Assembly: GCA_017514235.1 (NCBI GenBank)
Contig: JAFWKK010000038.1
Location: forward strand, 62,001 to 126,000
Reading direction: 5' to 3'
Length of the DNA stretch: 64,000 nt
From: Kiritimatiellia bacterium
GTDB taxonomy: Bacteria > Verrucomicrobiota > Kiritimatiellia > RFP12 > UBA1067
Below are positions 23,581 to 32,254 of the stretch, piece by piece. The notes below the pieces were generated by a model. That model saw only the letters and a list, made by a program, of their open reading frames with translations. It ran no database searches and was not told where the DNA came from. Positions within the stretch are counted from its first letter, which is position 1, and each line of letters opens with the position of its first letter. Both the position numbers and the translations under genes were made by a program.

Positions 23581-24762
23581 ATGCGCACCCTCTACATCGA
23601 CTGCCGCATGGGCGCAGCCGGCGACATGCTGACGGCCGCCCTTCTTGAGCTTCAGCAAGACAAGGCCGCTGCGCTAAGGCGACTTAACTCCATCGGGCTT
23701 GACGGTGTTTCCGTGTCCGCACAACCGTGCGTCCGGTGCGGGCTTGCCGGAACTGTCGTCGACGTCTCCGTGAACGGCGAGGTCGAGGGCGCTGCACATG
23801 ACCACGACAGCGGACACGGCACGCATCACCACCACCATCACCACGCTACACTGGAAACGATCGAGGCGCAAATCGCCGCACTCGATGCGACAGAATCGGT
23901 GAAATGCCATGCGCGCGACGTCTACCGCCTGATTGCCGACGCCGAAGCTGAGGCGCACGGAAAACCTGTCGCTGAAATCCACTTTCACGAGGTCGGGGCA
24001 AAAGACGCGATATGCGACATAGCGTCCGTAGCGACGCTCCTTGAAATGCTCGGACCGATTCGCATCGCGGCAAGCGTCCCCGAAGTCGGCGGCGGATTCG
24101 TCCGTTGCGCGCACGGCGTACTGCCGGTCCCGGCGCCGGCCACGGTCAACGTGCTGAAGGGAATCGCGTTCTCAAGCGGCGCGGCAGACTATGAACTGCT
24201 CACGCCGACCGGAGCCGCCCTTCTCCGCCATTTCGCCACGGAATTCGGCCCTATGCCGACCATGTCCGTAGAGCGCATCGGCATCGGGTGCGGACACCGG
24301 GAACTGGACGGACGCGCAAATGCAGTACGCGTTTTTCTCGGCGAGACACGCGACGCGGCTAACGACGCCATTGTCGAACTGAAGGCAACTATCGACGACA
24401 TGACAGGTGAAGAGCTGGCCTTCGCCTGTGACCGCCTTCGAGACGCTGGCGCGAAAGACGTTTCGCTCGTCCCTCTGACGATGAAGCAAGGCAGGCCCGG
24501 ACATCTTCTCGTTGTTCTTGCGGCGGAAGGAGACGCAGACCGCATTGCCGCCGCGATACTGCACGAAACCTCTACTTTCGGCGTGCGGCGCACGGACTGC
24601 ACCCGCTATGCGCTTTGCCGGAAAATCGACGACGGGACTGACGGCATTCGCATCAAGACCGGCGAAGGCTACGGCACGACAAAGTCAAAGCGCGAGTTCG
24701 CCGACAGGGCCGCCGCCGCGCAACACACAGGCAAACCGATTTGCTCTGTCGTGCGTGGCTAG
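23581..24762 (+). CDS. larC: Nickel-pincer cofactor biosynthesis protein LarC
   Basis: Inserts nickel into the pyridinium bis-thioacid mononucleotide, the last step of the nickel-pincer cofactor of lactate racemase-type enzymes; the CTP-dependent insertase acts in the cytoplasm. A 393-residue protein with the family N terminus TLYIDCRMGAAGDMLTAALLEL, a histidine-rich loop at about 78-92 (HDHDSGHGTHHHHHHH) suited to nickel binding, IHFHEVGAKDAICDI, and the C-terminal KATIDDMTGEELA. larA, larB and larE are not in the window. It ends 24 bases before a convergent ABC-F gene. Confidence 0.93.
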   Translation: MRTLYIDCRMGAAGDMLTAALLELQQDKAAALRRLNSIGLDGVSVSAQPCVRCGLAGTVVDVSVNGEVEGAAHDHDSGHGTHHHHHHHATLETIEAQIAALDATESVKCHARDVYRLIADAEAEAHGKPVAEIHFHEVGAKDAICDIASVATLLEMLGPIRIAASVPEVGGGFVRCAHGVLPVPAPATVNVLKGIAFSSGAADYELLTPTGAALLRHFATEFGPMPTMSVERIGIGCGHRELDGRANAVRVFLGETRDAANDAIVELKATIDDMTGEELAFACDRLRDAGAKDVSLVPLTMKQGRPGHLLVVLAAEGDADRIAAAILHETSTFGVRRTDCTRYALCRKIDDGTDGIRIKTGEGYGTTKSKREFADRAAAAQHTGKPICSVVRG

Positions 24763-24786
24763 GCAGCGGCCTGCTTCGCCGTTGAT

Positions 24787-26790
24787 TCAGCCGTTCTCCC
24801 GCCCCGAAGTGCTGGCTGAGAGCTCCTCCAGTTCGGTCGCAGCTTCTTCCCAATCGGCAGTGTAGCGATCAATTTCGAACTGGAGAGTGCGGACCTTGCG
24901 GTTCGCTTCCGCGAAATCGGTAGTCGGCTTCGGATTGAACAGTTCCGCGGATACCTCTTCAAGCTGCTTCTGAAGCTCGTCTATCTTGTGTTCCGCCGTC
25001 TCCACCCTTTTTTTCAGCTCCTTCACGCGCGGCGCGATCTTCGCCCGCTCCGCAGCACGCTGCTGGCGCAACTCCTTCTTGGAAAGAGTCTGTTCGGAGG
25101 AAGGCCGTGAAAGCTCCGAAGGCTTGGAAGGCTCCAAAACGCCTGTCCTGCCCATCTCCTCCTTCTTCTCGCAGTAGTAGTCGTAACCGCCGGGGAACTG
25201 GCGAATGCCATTGCGGGTGATTTCTAGCACGCTGGTGGCAACGGCGCGGACGAAGTCAATGTCGTGAGAGACAAGAAGAATCGTGCCCCGGTACTTGCTC
25301 AATGCGTCCTGCAACAGGCGGCGTCCGTCAAGGTCGAGGTGAGTCGTCGGCTCGTCCAGAAGCAGGAAATTAGGCGCAGAAAGGAAGAGCCGCAGGAATG
25401 CGAGTCGAATCTTCTCGCCGCCAGAAAGCACGCCCGCCGGTTTCTCCACGTCATTCTCGTCAAACCCGAATGCGCCCAGCTGGTTGCGAAACGCCTTCTC
25501 CGGGCCGCCGCCGTGCGCGTCCCATGCGTTCTTTGCGTTGCGGTACACGGTGAGGTCAGGCGGAACCGTCTCGGCGAATTCCTGACTCAGGTAGCCGACA
25601 ACGACGTTGTGCCCCAGCACAGCCTTGCCCTCCGTCGGAAGACGCGTTCCTGCGATGATGCGCATGAGCGTGGTCTTGCCGAGGCCGTTGTAGCCGATGA
25701 GCGCGACCTTGTCGCCACGCGATATGTTGAACTCAAGACCCTTGAACACAAAGCGGGGGGACGGCGACTCTCCGGCCTCGTAGCTGAAGCCGAGGTTCTC
25801 GCAACGGAACATCTCGATGCCGGACGGCGGCGGCTCGGCGAGGCGAAGACGGCCGGAGTTAGTATATCGCTTCGGCAGCACGATGCGCTCGGCGTCGATC
25901 TTGTCGATGAGCTTCTGCCGCGACTGCGCCTGCGCGGCCTTGGTCGCCTGCGCACGGAACCGGTCCACGAACCGTTGCAACTGCTCGCGGCGGTGGTCTT
26001 GATTCTCCTTCGCCGCCTTCAGGTGTCCGTAGCGGACTTCACGTTCGCGCAGGTACCAGTCGAGGTCGCCCTCGTAGCGTGTCACAGTTCCGGCGTCCAC
26101 CTCGACGATTATGCTTGTGAGCGTGCGCAGTAGATAGCGGTCGTGGGAGATGAGCATCAGAGTGCCGTCATACGCCCGGAGGAACTTCTGAAGCCAGTCC
26201 ACGGCAGGCAGGTCAAGGTAGTTAGACGGCTCGTCGAGAAGCAGCAGGTCGGGCTTGGACGCCAGCACCCTGGACAGTTCAGCGCGCATCCGCCAGCCGC
26301 CGGAGAAGGAGGCGAACGGCTTAGCGAACTCCTCAGTCGTGAAACCGAGCCCGCCCAGCGCAACCTTTACACGCGTTTCGATATCGTAACCGCCGAGATG
26401 CTCGAACTTAGTCTGGAGATCGCCCAGTTCCCTGAGGAGTCCGACGTTCTGCTGCTCGCCTTCCTGCCCGAGACGGTCCTCCAGCTCGTGCATGCGCGAT
26501 TCCATCTCCGAGAGGCCAGGAATGCCTCGCAACGCGTATTCTAGCAGCGTTTCGCCGGGAGAATCCGGCTCGGGGTTCTGCCGTGTGAAGCCGATGCGCG
26601 GCGACCCTTCGATCACTAGTTCGCCCTTGTCGGCAGACATCTCGCCGAGGACAATCTTGAAAAGCGTCGACTTTCCGCTTCCGTTCGGACCGACGACGCC
26701 CACGCGGTCGCCCTTGTTGACGCGGAACGTGACGTCCGAAAGAACGTCCTGATGTCCGTAGTGTACCGAAATCTCCCTGAAATCCAACAT
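24787..26790 (-). CDS. ABC-F family ATPase (ABCF3/Uup-like)
   Basis: A soluble 667-residue protein with two ABC domains on one chain and no membrane segments; ABC-F proteins act on the ribosome. First Walker A GPNGSGKST (about 35-43), signature FSGGWRMR, Walker B LLLDEPSNYLD; a charged linker (about 235-310); second Walker A GYNGLGKTT, signature LSGGEKIR, Walker B LLLDEPTTHLD. The last 120 or so residues are a coiled-coil C-terminal domain rich in Lys/Glu, as in Uup. Starts at ATG 26790, ten bases after the murE-like stop. The exact subfamily (translation factor or resistance) is not decidable here. Confidence 0.93.
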   Translation of the reverse strand: MLDFREISVHYGHQDVLSDVTFRVNKGDRVGVVGPNGSGKSTLFKIVLGEMSADKGELVIEGSPRIGFTRQNPEPDSPGETLLEYALRGIPGLSEMESRMHELEDRLGQEGEQQNVGLLRELGDLQTKFEHLGGYDIETRVKVALGGLGFTTEEFAKPFASFSGGWRMRAELSRVLASKPDLLLLDEPSNYLDLPAVDWLQKFLRAYDGTLMLISHDRYLLRTLTSIIVEVDAGTVTRYEGDLDWYLREREVRYGHLKAAKENQDHRREQLQRFVDRFRAQATKAAQAQSRQKLIDKIDAERIVLPKRYTNSGRLRLAEPPPSGIEMFRCENLGFSYEAGESPSPRFVFKGLEFNISRGDKVALIGYNGLGKTTLMRIIAGTRLPTEGKAVLGHNVVVGYLSQEFAETVPPDLTVYRNAKNAWDAHGGGPEKAFRNQLGAFGFDENDVEKPAGVLSGGEKIRLAFLRLFLSAPNFLLLDEPTTHLDLDGRRLLQDALSKYRGTILLVSHDIDFVRAVATSVLEITRNGIRQFPGGYDYYCEKKEEMGRTGVLEPSKPSELSRPSSEQTLSKKELRQQRAAERAKIAPRVKELKKRVETAEHKIDELQKQLEEVSAELFNPKPTTDFAEANRKVRTLQFEIDRYTADWEEAATELEELSASTSGRENG

Positions 26791-26800
26791 GATCGTACGG

Positions 26801-27967
26801 TCACAAGGGGTGGAATGCGCGAATGATCTCGCGGTCGTCGAACGGGTGCTTCACGCCGGCTATCTCCTGCGTCGTCTCATGGCCCTTGCCGGCCACGATG
26901 ACCACGTCGCAGCGATCGGCATTCACGAGCGCACGCTCTATGGCCTTGCGCCTGTCGGGCTCTGCGCAAACCCGTCCGGAGTCCACCGCGCCGGACGGCA
27001 TGCCGCCAAGTATCTGCGCGATTATAGACTCGGGCGCCTCGCTTCGCGGATTGTCGCTTGTTACAACGACGCAGTCGGCGAGCCTAGCCGCCGCCTCGCC
27101 CATCAACGGCCTCTTCATCGGGTCGCGGTCGCCGCCCGCTCCGAACACCACCCAAAGCTTGGAACCCGCAGGCGTAAAGCCCCGCGCCGCGGTCAAGACC
27201 TTCTCCAGCCCGTCAGGCGTGTGTGCGAAATCCACGTAGACGTCCGCCGCGACAGCCGGGTTGCGAACGCGCTCAAGGCGCCCCCAGCGGGGAGTCAGCG
27301 ACGGTACCGCCGCCTGGATCGCTTCACGCGGCACGTCAGCCGCCTCGGCGAGCGCTGCGGCAACGAGTACGTTCGACTTGTTGTAGTCGCCGACAAGCGG
27401 CAATGACGAGAGATCGAGACCTGGAGTGCGGAAGGAGACTGGCAGCACGTTCAGTGCAAGTCTGCCGCACGCGGCAAGCATCTCACGTCCGTAACCTCCG
27501 TCAAGACATACGACATACGGAGGGAAGTCGCGACGCCCTGCTGAGGCCGGAACGCCCGTCTCCCATCCGTGCGCACGCATGCCGTCGCGCGCGATCCGCT
27601 CCGCGAACAAGAGCTTCACACGGAAGTATTCCTCCATAGTCTTGTGATAGTCGAGATGGTCTTCCGAAAGGTTGGTGAACGCGCCGCCGGCAAAGACGGT
27701 GTCACCGGTACGGTTCTGGTGGATTGCGTGGCTCGACACCTCCATCACGCAGTCGGTGCAGCCGTTCGCTTCCATTGCGGCATATATCTCCTTCAGCTTC
27801 GCCAGAGGCGGCGTCGTGTAGCCCGTGTAGAACCGCCGCGCCCCGTCGTACACCTCGACGGTAGTCACGTAACCGGTCTTCCGCGCCGGGTCAGCGTTCA
27901 GGAACGCAGTCAGGATCCACGCCGTCGTGGTCTTGCCGTTAGTGCCCGTTATGCCCCAGAACTTCAC
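26801..27967 (-). CDS. murE: UDP-MurNAc-tripeptide synthetase (MurE) lacking the N-terminal domain
   Basis: Adds the third amino acid to the peptidoglycan stem peptide. The 388-residue protein begins directly at the ATP loop (KFWGITGTNGKTTTAW), so the roughly 100-residue N-terminal UDP-sugar-binding domain of standard MurE is missing. The rest is recognisable: VMEVSSHAIHQNR, FTNLSEDHLDYH, VDFAHTPDGLEKVL, FGAGGDRDPMKRPLMG, the diaminopimelate-type DNPRSE and VIVAGKGHE. The start is GTG at 27967 and potC ends nine bases upstream, so no room for the missing domain exists. It may be a paralogue with another amide-ligase role; a full-length murE could lie elsewhere. Confidence 0.8.
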   Translation of the reverse strand: MKFWGITGTNGKTTTAWILTAFLNADPARKTGYVTTVEVYDGARRFYTGYTTPPLAKLKEIYAAMEANGCTDCVMEVSSHAIHQNRTGDTVFAGGAFTNLSEDHLDYHKTMEEYFRVKLLFAERIARDGMRAHGWETGVPASAGRRDFPPYVVCLDGGYGREMLAACGRLALNVLPVSFRTPGLDLSSLPLVGDYNKSNVLVAAALAEAADVPREAIQAAVPSLTPRWGRLERVRNPAVAADVYVDFAHTPDGLEKVLTAARGFTPAGSKLWVVFGAGGDRDPMKRPLMGEAAARLADCVVVTSDNPRSEAPESIIAQILGGMPSGAVDSGRVCAEPDRRKAIERALVNADRCDVVIVAGKGHETTQEIAGVKHPFDDREIIRAFHPL

Positions 27968-27975
27968 CGTCGCGC

Positions 27976-28797
27976 CTATTTCTTCTTCTGCGACTGACTG
28001 TTGGCCGTGAGAAGCTTCGACACGCCGACGAGCGCGCAGGTGAAGATCAGCATGAGCGTCGAGAGCGCGAAGACGCTAGGCAGGTTGCGCGAATGCTTCG
28101 TCATGGAGCTTACGTACGTCGGGAAGGTGTTCGTGCCTGCTCCGTTTACAAAAGACGTGATAACCACGTCGTCGATCGAGAGGGTGAACGCGAGAAGTCC
28201 GCCCGCGACTATGCCCGGCATCAGGATCGGCAGCTCAACCTTGAAGAACGTGTACCACGGGCCGGCACCGAGATCGTAGGCGGCCTCCACGATGCGGTCG
28301 TCGAAGTCCTGCAAACGCGCAAGCACCGTCATCACAACGTAGGAGACGCAGAACGTCACGTGCGCGATGAGAATAGTCCAGAACCCGCAGTCCACGCCCA
28401 GTGCCACGAAGAGCATCAGCAGCGATATGCCTATCAGGATGTCTGGCATGATGAGCGGCGTATAGACAAGCGCGTAGTGCACCGACTGAAGGCGTCCGCG
28501 CCAGCGGTGCAGCGCGAGGGCGGCGGTCGTACCCACGACGCTTGATATGAGCGTAGCCAGGCTGGCGATCGTAAGCGAGAGCCAGAAGCTCTCAAGAAGC
28601 GGCCTCGCCGCCTTCTCGCCTCCGAATATCTGGGCGTACCATTTCGTGGTGAAGCCGATGAACTCGCCCTTCGCGTTGAAGAAGCTCATGGATATTCCAT
28701 CGGGTATGAAACCGTAGACGACCACCAAAATGATCGGCACGTACAGGAACGCCAGCACAAAGCCGAGCACCGCAACCGAGAAGAACGAGCGCTTCAT
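27976..28797 (-). CDS. potC: Spermidine/putrescine ABC transporter permease PotC
   Basis: The second permease of a polyamine importer, 273 residues with six membrane segments. The start MKRSFFSVAVLG (ATG 28795-28797) overlaps the potB stop as ATGA. The coupling loop reads AYDLGAGPWYTFFKVELPILMPGI, typical of PotC, and STKWYAQIFG-like text (TTKWYAQIFGGEKA) follows the first segment. Together with potA and potB it forms a compact operon; the binding protein gene is 30 kb away at 60454-61617. Confidence 0.92.
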   Translation of the reverse strand: MKRSFFSVAVLGFVLAFLYVPIILVVVYGFIPDGISMSFFNAKGEFIGFTTKWYAQIFGGEKAARPLLESFWLSLTIASLATLISSVVGTTAALALHRWRGRLQSVHYALVYTPLIMPDILIGISLLMLFVALGVDCGFWTILIAHVTFCVSYVVMTVLARLQDFDDRIVEAAYDLGAGPWYTFFKVELPILMPGIVAGGLLAFTLSIDDVVITSFVNGAGTNTFPTYVSSMTKHSRNLPSVFALSTLMLIFTCALVGVSKLLTANSQSQKKK

Positions 28798-29786
28798 GCC
28801 CCCCTCCCCGCGAGCATCATCCGCTCGGTCTGCGACTCCAGCCGCCTTCTGTCGCGCGCGTTCTGCCGCCTCTTCCACCACATCGCGAACGCAAGCGGCA
28901 CCAGCACCGACACCGCCATCAGAGTCGCCAGCGCCGACGCGTGCGGAATATTGCGGTTCTGTATCGCGCGCATGAATATCTTGTTGCCGATCAGCACGCA
29001 GTTCGTGCCGCCTAGCATTTGCGGTATGACGTAGCTGCCGATCGCGGGAATGAAGACCATGAGAATCGCGGATATCACCCCCTGCTTGACGCCGGGAATG
29101 AAGATCGCACGGAAGGCGTAGAAGTTTCTGGCCCCGAGGTCGCGGGCCGCCTCAAGGAGCGAGAAGTCAAACTTCTCGGCAGCTGAGTAGATGGGCATTA
29201 TCGCAAACGGCAGGAACGAGTATACGGACACCAAAACCACCGCCGCCTCTGAATCGAGCAATGTAGCCGCCCCTGGATCCACCGGACCTGCTGAAGCCAG
29301 CCCGATCCAGACGAAGAAGTGCTGCAGGAAGCCTGGCAGCCAGTCGAACAGCCAGCCCCGCATATGCACCCACGCGAGATAGCACGCCTGCAGCCAGCTG
29401 TCAGGGTGGAGCATCGTCTTCCACGCGAAGACGCGCACCACGAAGCTAGTCCAGAACGGCAGCATTATGGCACCGGCTATGATCGGCCTCATGCGAGACT
29501 TCATGCGTGCGATCGCATAGCCGCACGGCAGCGCGAGCAGCACCGACCAGAGCGTGACCTCGAACGAGATGCGCAAAGTGTTCCAAACTATCGCCGGATA
29601 GTCGGGGTCGACGATCTCCCGCCACGTGTCCATGCCCCATTCGCCGACACCGCCAGAGGCGTCGTGTCCGTGGAACGTGAACGCCAGCACGATTACCGCA
29701 GGAACGGCGAAGAACAGGGCCAGCCAGACGAAGCTAGGCAACGTCACCAGCCATTCCGCCTTGCGCGAACGAAGAGGGTTGTTCAC
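28794..29786 (-). CDS. potB: Spermidine/putrescine ABC transporter permease PotB
   Basis: The first permease of the polyamine importer, about 330 residues with six membrane segments. GTG at 29786 is preferred because it overlaps the potA stop as GTGA and gives the short charged N terminus NNPLRSRKAEWLV; an in-frame ATG at 29822 lies 40 bases inside potA. The coupling loop reads AARDLGARNFYAFRAIFIPGV. The periplasmic loop between the second and third segments is longer than usual (about 125-175, Trp-rich), which may matter for docking of the binding protein. Confidence 0.9.
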   Translation of the reverse strand: MNNPLRSRKAEWLVTLPSFVWLALFFAVPAVIVLAFTFHGHDASGGVGEWGMDTWREIVDPDYPAIVWNTLRISFEVTLWSVLLALPCGYAIARMKSRMRPIIAGAIMLPFWTSFVVRVFAWKTMLHPDSWLQACYLAWVHMRGWLFDWLPGFLQHFFVWIGLASAGPVDPGAATLLDSEAAVVLVSVYSFLPFAIMPIYSAAEKFDFSLLEAARDLGARNFYAFRAIFIPGVKQGVISAILMVFIPAIGSYVIPQMLGGTNCVLIGNKIFMRAIQNRNIPHASALATLMAVSVLVPLAFAMWWKRRQNARDRRRLESQTERMMLAGRGA

Positions 29787-30886
29787 TGCATCTCCACCAT
29801 GTAGCCGTCGTCCGGATGCCACCAGACGAACACGTCATCGTTCCAGGTGATCGGATCCTGATCGAGCAGGAACCGGGAGTGAGGCTTAAGAGCCGCGATC
29901 TGGAGACCGCTGGACTTCAGCCAGTACTTCGTGTAGACACCCTGATAGACGATGTCGCGCACCGTCGAGGGGAAGACGTTGATCGATGCGCCCTTCTCCG
30001 GCGGAGGAGGCGTCTTAGTGACGCGGATCTTCTCGGGACGGACCGAGAGGTCGACCTTCTGACCGACCTTAAGCGACTTGTCGTTGAACGCCTTGATCTG
30101 CGGGAAGCCATCGACAGCGATGAGGCAGTAATCGCCGTCCACCGAGACGATCTCGCCGGAGAAGAAGTTGGTGTCGCCGATGAACGAGGCCACGAACCTG
30201 GTCTTGGGTGCCTCGTATATCTTGGCGGGGCCGTCAAGCTGCTCCACCCGGCCACGGTTGATCACAGCGATGCGGTCAGACAGCGACATCGCCTCGCCCT
30301 GATCATGCGTGACGTAGAGGAAGGTGATGCCGACTTGGTCGTGAATAGTATCGAGCTCCAGGAGCATGTGCTGGCGGAGCTTGAGATCGAGCGCCGCCAA
30401 CGGCTCGTCAAGGAGCAGTACCTGCGGACGGTCCACCAAGGCGCGCGCGATAGCGACACGCTGCTTCTGTCCGCCCGACAGCTGGTTCGGGTACTTCCAC
30501 GCCTGGTCCGAGAGTTGGATCATTCCAAGTATCTCGTCGACCCGCTCCTCAATCTCCGCCTTCGGACGCTTCGCGAGCTTCAGCGAAAAGGCGATGTTGT
30601 CCCACACCGTCATCGTCGGGAAGAGCGCGTAGTTCTGGAACACCGTGTGGACGCGCCGCTGGTTCGGCGGCAGATCCGTGATGTCCTGCCCTTCCAGGTA
30701 TATGCGCCCGGAGTCGGGACGCTCGAAGCCGCCCAGCATCCTGAGCAGCGTCGTCTTGCCGCAGCCGGACGGCCCCAGGAGCGAGAAGAACTCGCCCTTG
30801 CTGACCGTGAGCGACACGTCGTTTACGGCCGTAAGCGCGCCAAAGCGCTTCGTCACCCGGTCGAAGACTAGGAAGTCGTTGTTCAT
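29783..30886 (-). CDS. potA: Spermidine/putrescine ABC transporter ATP-binding protein PotA
   Basis: The ATPase of the polyamine importer, 367 residues. Walker A GPSGCGKTT (about 38-46), signature LSGGQKQR, Walker B LLLDEPLAALD and H-loop THDQGEAM; residues about 250-360 are the C-terminal TOBE regulatory domain (DLSVRPEKIRV). ATG at 30886 is preceded by a TGGTATAAT box with only eight bases in between and no ribosome site, predicting a leaderless mRNA. Divergent from gph. Confidence 0.93.
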   Translation of the reverse strand: MNNDFLVFDRVTKRFGALTAVNDVSLTVSKGEFFSLLGPSGCGKTTLLRMLGGFERPDSGRIYLEGQDITDLPPNQRRVHTVFQNYALFPTMTVWDNIAFSLKLAKRPKAEIEERVDEILGMIQLSDQAWKYPNQLSGGQKQRVAIARALVDRPQVLLLDEPLAALDLKLRQHMLLELDTIHDQVGITFLYVTHDQGEAMSLSDRIAVINRGRVEQLDGPAKIYEAPKTRFVASFIGDTNFFSGEIVSVDGDYCLIAVDGFPQIKAFNDKSLKVGQKVDLSVRPEKIRVTKTPPPPEKGASINVFPSTVRDIVYQGVYTKYWLKSSGLQIAALKPHSRFLLDQDPITWNDDVFVWWHPDDGYMVEMQ

Positions 30887-30894
30887 TGGCGCGA

Positions 30895-30900
30895 ATTATA
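30895..30900 (-). promoter_or_regulatory. Extended -10 promoter of potABC, predicted leaderless start
   Basis: TGGTATAAT on the minus strand, hexamer eight bases before the potA ATG. Back to back with the gph promoter, 27 bases between hexamers. Confidence 0.7.
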
Positions 30901-30927
30901 CCATAAAAATGCCCCGCTGGAATATGG

Positions 30928-30933
30928 TATAAT
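30928..30933 (+). promoter_or_regulatory. Extended -10 promoter of gph, predicted leaderless start
   Basis: TGGTATAAT on the plus strand, hexamer seven bases before the gph ATG at 30941. Confidence 0.7.
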
Positions 30934-30940
30934 CGCACAC

Positions 30941-31597
30941 ATGAATGCAGTATTCTTCGACATGGACGGAACGCTCTTCGATTCAAGGGCGGACCTTGCG
31001 AGCGCCGTGAACTACACGCGCTGCGATCTCGGGCTTAAGCCGCTGCCACAAGATGTCGTCGTGGGCTTTGTCGGCAGGGGCGCGCGCTATCTCCTCGAGA
31101 ATGCGATTCCGGAAGTGTCAGGCAAGTTTGACGAGCTGTGGCCGCAGTTCAGCGCGAACTACAGGGCGCACATGCTGGACGAGACGGAACTCTACCCTGG
31201 CGTGCGCGACACGCTCGACGAGCTTGCTGCTCGCGGATGGATCATGGGCATCAACACTAACAAGCCGAACTTCGCCGCCAGGGACATGCTTGAGTACTTT
31301 GGCATACTTCACCATTTCGGTAACGCAATCATTGCCGGCGGAGACTGCACGGAGATGAAGCCGTCGGGGCTACCCATCCGCGAATGCGCAATGCGGATGC
31401 AAGGACACGCGCTTTCACAAAACGACTGGATGGTCGGCGACAACTGGACCGACATGGAGTCAGGTCTCAACGCCGGCGTGAAAACGGCCTTCTGCTCATT
31501 CGGCTTCGGGCATCTGAACGACAGCTACTACACCGTCAAGATCGACAGCTTCCCCGAACTGCTCTGTTGTCTTGTGACTTCTCCGTTCAAATCATGA
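30941..31597 (+). CDS. gph: HAD-family phosphoglycolate phosphatase-like hydrolase
   Basis: A 218-residue HAD hydrolase. Motif I FFDMDGTLFDS (5-15) supplies the nucleophile and acid/base Asp residues; motif II is GINTNKP; motif III Lys lies in EMKPSGLPI; motif IV is GDNWTDMESGLNAG. The helical cap follows motif I. Gph-type enzymes remove phosphate from 2-phosphoglycolate, but the family is broad and the substrate is inferred. Predicted leaderless. Confidence 0.85.
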   Translation: MNAVFFDMDGTLFDSRADLASAVNYTRCDLGLKPLPQDVVVGFVGRGARYLLENAIPEVSGKFDELWPQFSANYRAHMLDETELYPGVRDTLDELAARGWIMGINTNKPNFAARDMLEYFGILHHFGNAIIAGGDCTEMKPSGLPIRECAMRMQGHALSQNDWMVGDNWTDMESGLNAGVKTAFCSFGFGHLNDSYYTVKIDSFPELLCCLVTSPFKS

Positions 31598-31663
31598 TGC
31601 ACGGCATCATCCATCGCAAAGACGCCTAATTCGGCACAACACCGCAATGCATCGACATAATCC

Positions 31664-32254
31664 ATGACACCTGACACATCCACCACGCTTCTGCGAGAGA
31701 TATCGTCAGACGCGGACAACGCGCGCTGGCCCGAATTCGTCGCGCGGTATCGTCCAATGATGCTCGCATACCTCAAGTCGCACTTCCCGGCGGTAGACGC
31801 GGGCGACGTTGTCCAGGAAACGCTGATCGCGCTGTCAAAGGCCCTTCCCAACTATCGCTACGATCCAGGCGAGAACGGACGCTTCAAGAACTACCTGACC
31901 GGCATCCTCCGCAACAAATCACTGAAATGGTGCAAGCAGGCCAACCGGGACCGTGCATTGAAGAACGACCTTATCTCCGGCGTGGTTCCGCCACCGCCGT
32001 CCACAGCGGAGATGAATGAGGCCGCTTGGCGCGAGTCACTTCTCGAAATCGCAATGTATCAGCTTCTTGCCAACGAACGCATACCCGACAAGTCAAAGCA
32101 GATATTTCAGCGACTGACTGTTGATGGCGCATCGCCAGACGAAGTGGCTATCGCATACGGCACAAGCCGAAACAACATTGACAAGACAAAAAGCCGCATA
32201 ATGGCGCGGCTTCGCGAAATCGTGCGGGCGCTGGAGGCCGCCGGAGATGCCTGA
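31664..32254 (+). CDS. ECF-type RNA polymerase sigma factor
   Basis: A 196-residue sigma-70-family factor with only regions 2 and 4. Region 2: FVARYRPMMLAYLKSHFPAVD and DAGDVVQETLIALSKAL (core binding and -10 recognition). Region 4 is the helix-turn-helix GASPDEVAIAYGTSRNNIDKTKSRIMARL. The last eight bases overlap the start of the Ser/Thr kinase gene, so both are co-translated. ECF factors paired with a Ser/Thr kinase are a known theme in PVC bacteria, where the kinase takes the place of an anti-sigma factor. Its targets may include the downstream zinc-ribbon genes (inference). Confidence 0.88.
   Translation: MTPDTSTTLLREISSDADNARWPEFVARYRPMMLAYLKSHFPAVDAGDVVQETLIALSKALPNYRYDPGENGRFKNYLTGILRNKSLKWCKQANRDRALKNDLISGVVPPPPSTAEMNEAAWRESLLEIAMYQLLANERIPDKSKQIFQRLTVDGASPDEVAIAYGTSRNNIDKTKSRIMARLREIVRALEAAGDA

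Noticed and set aside
29787-29822. ATG start for potB at 29822
   Set aside because: It lies 40 bases inside potA; the GTG at 29786 overlaps the potA stop neatly.
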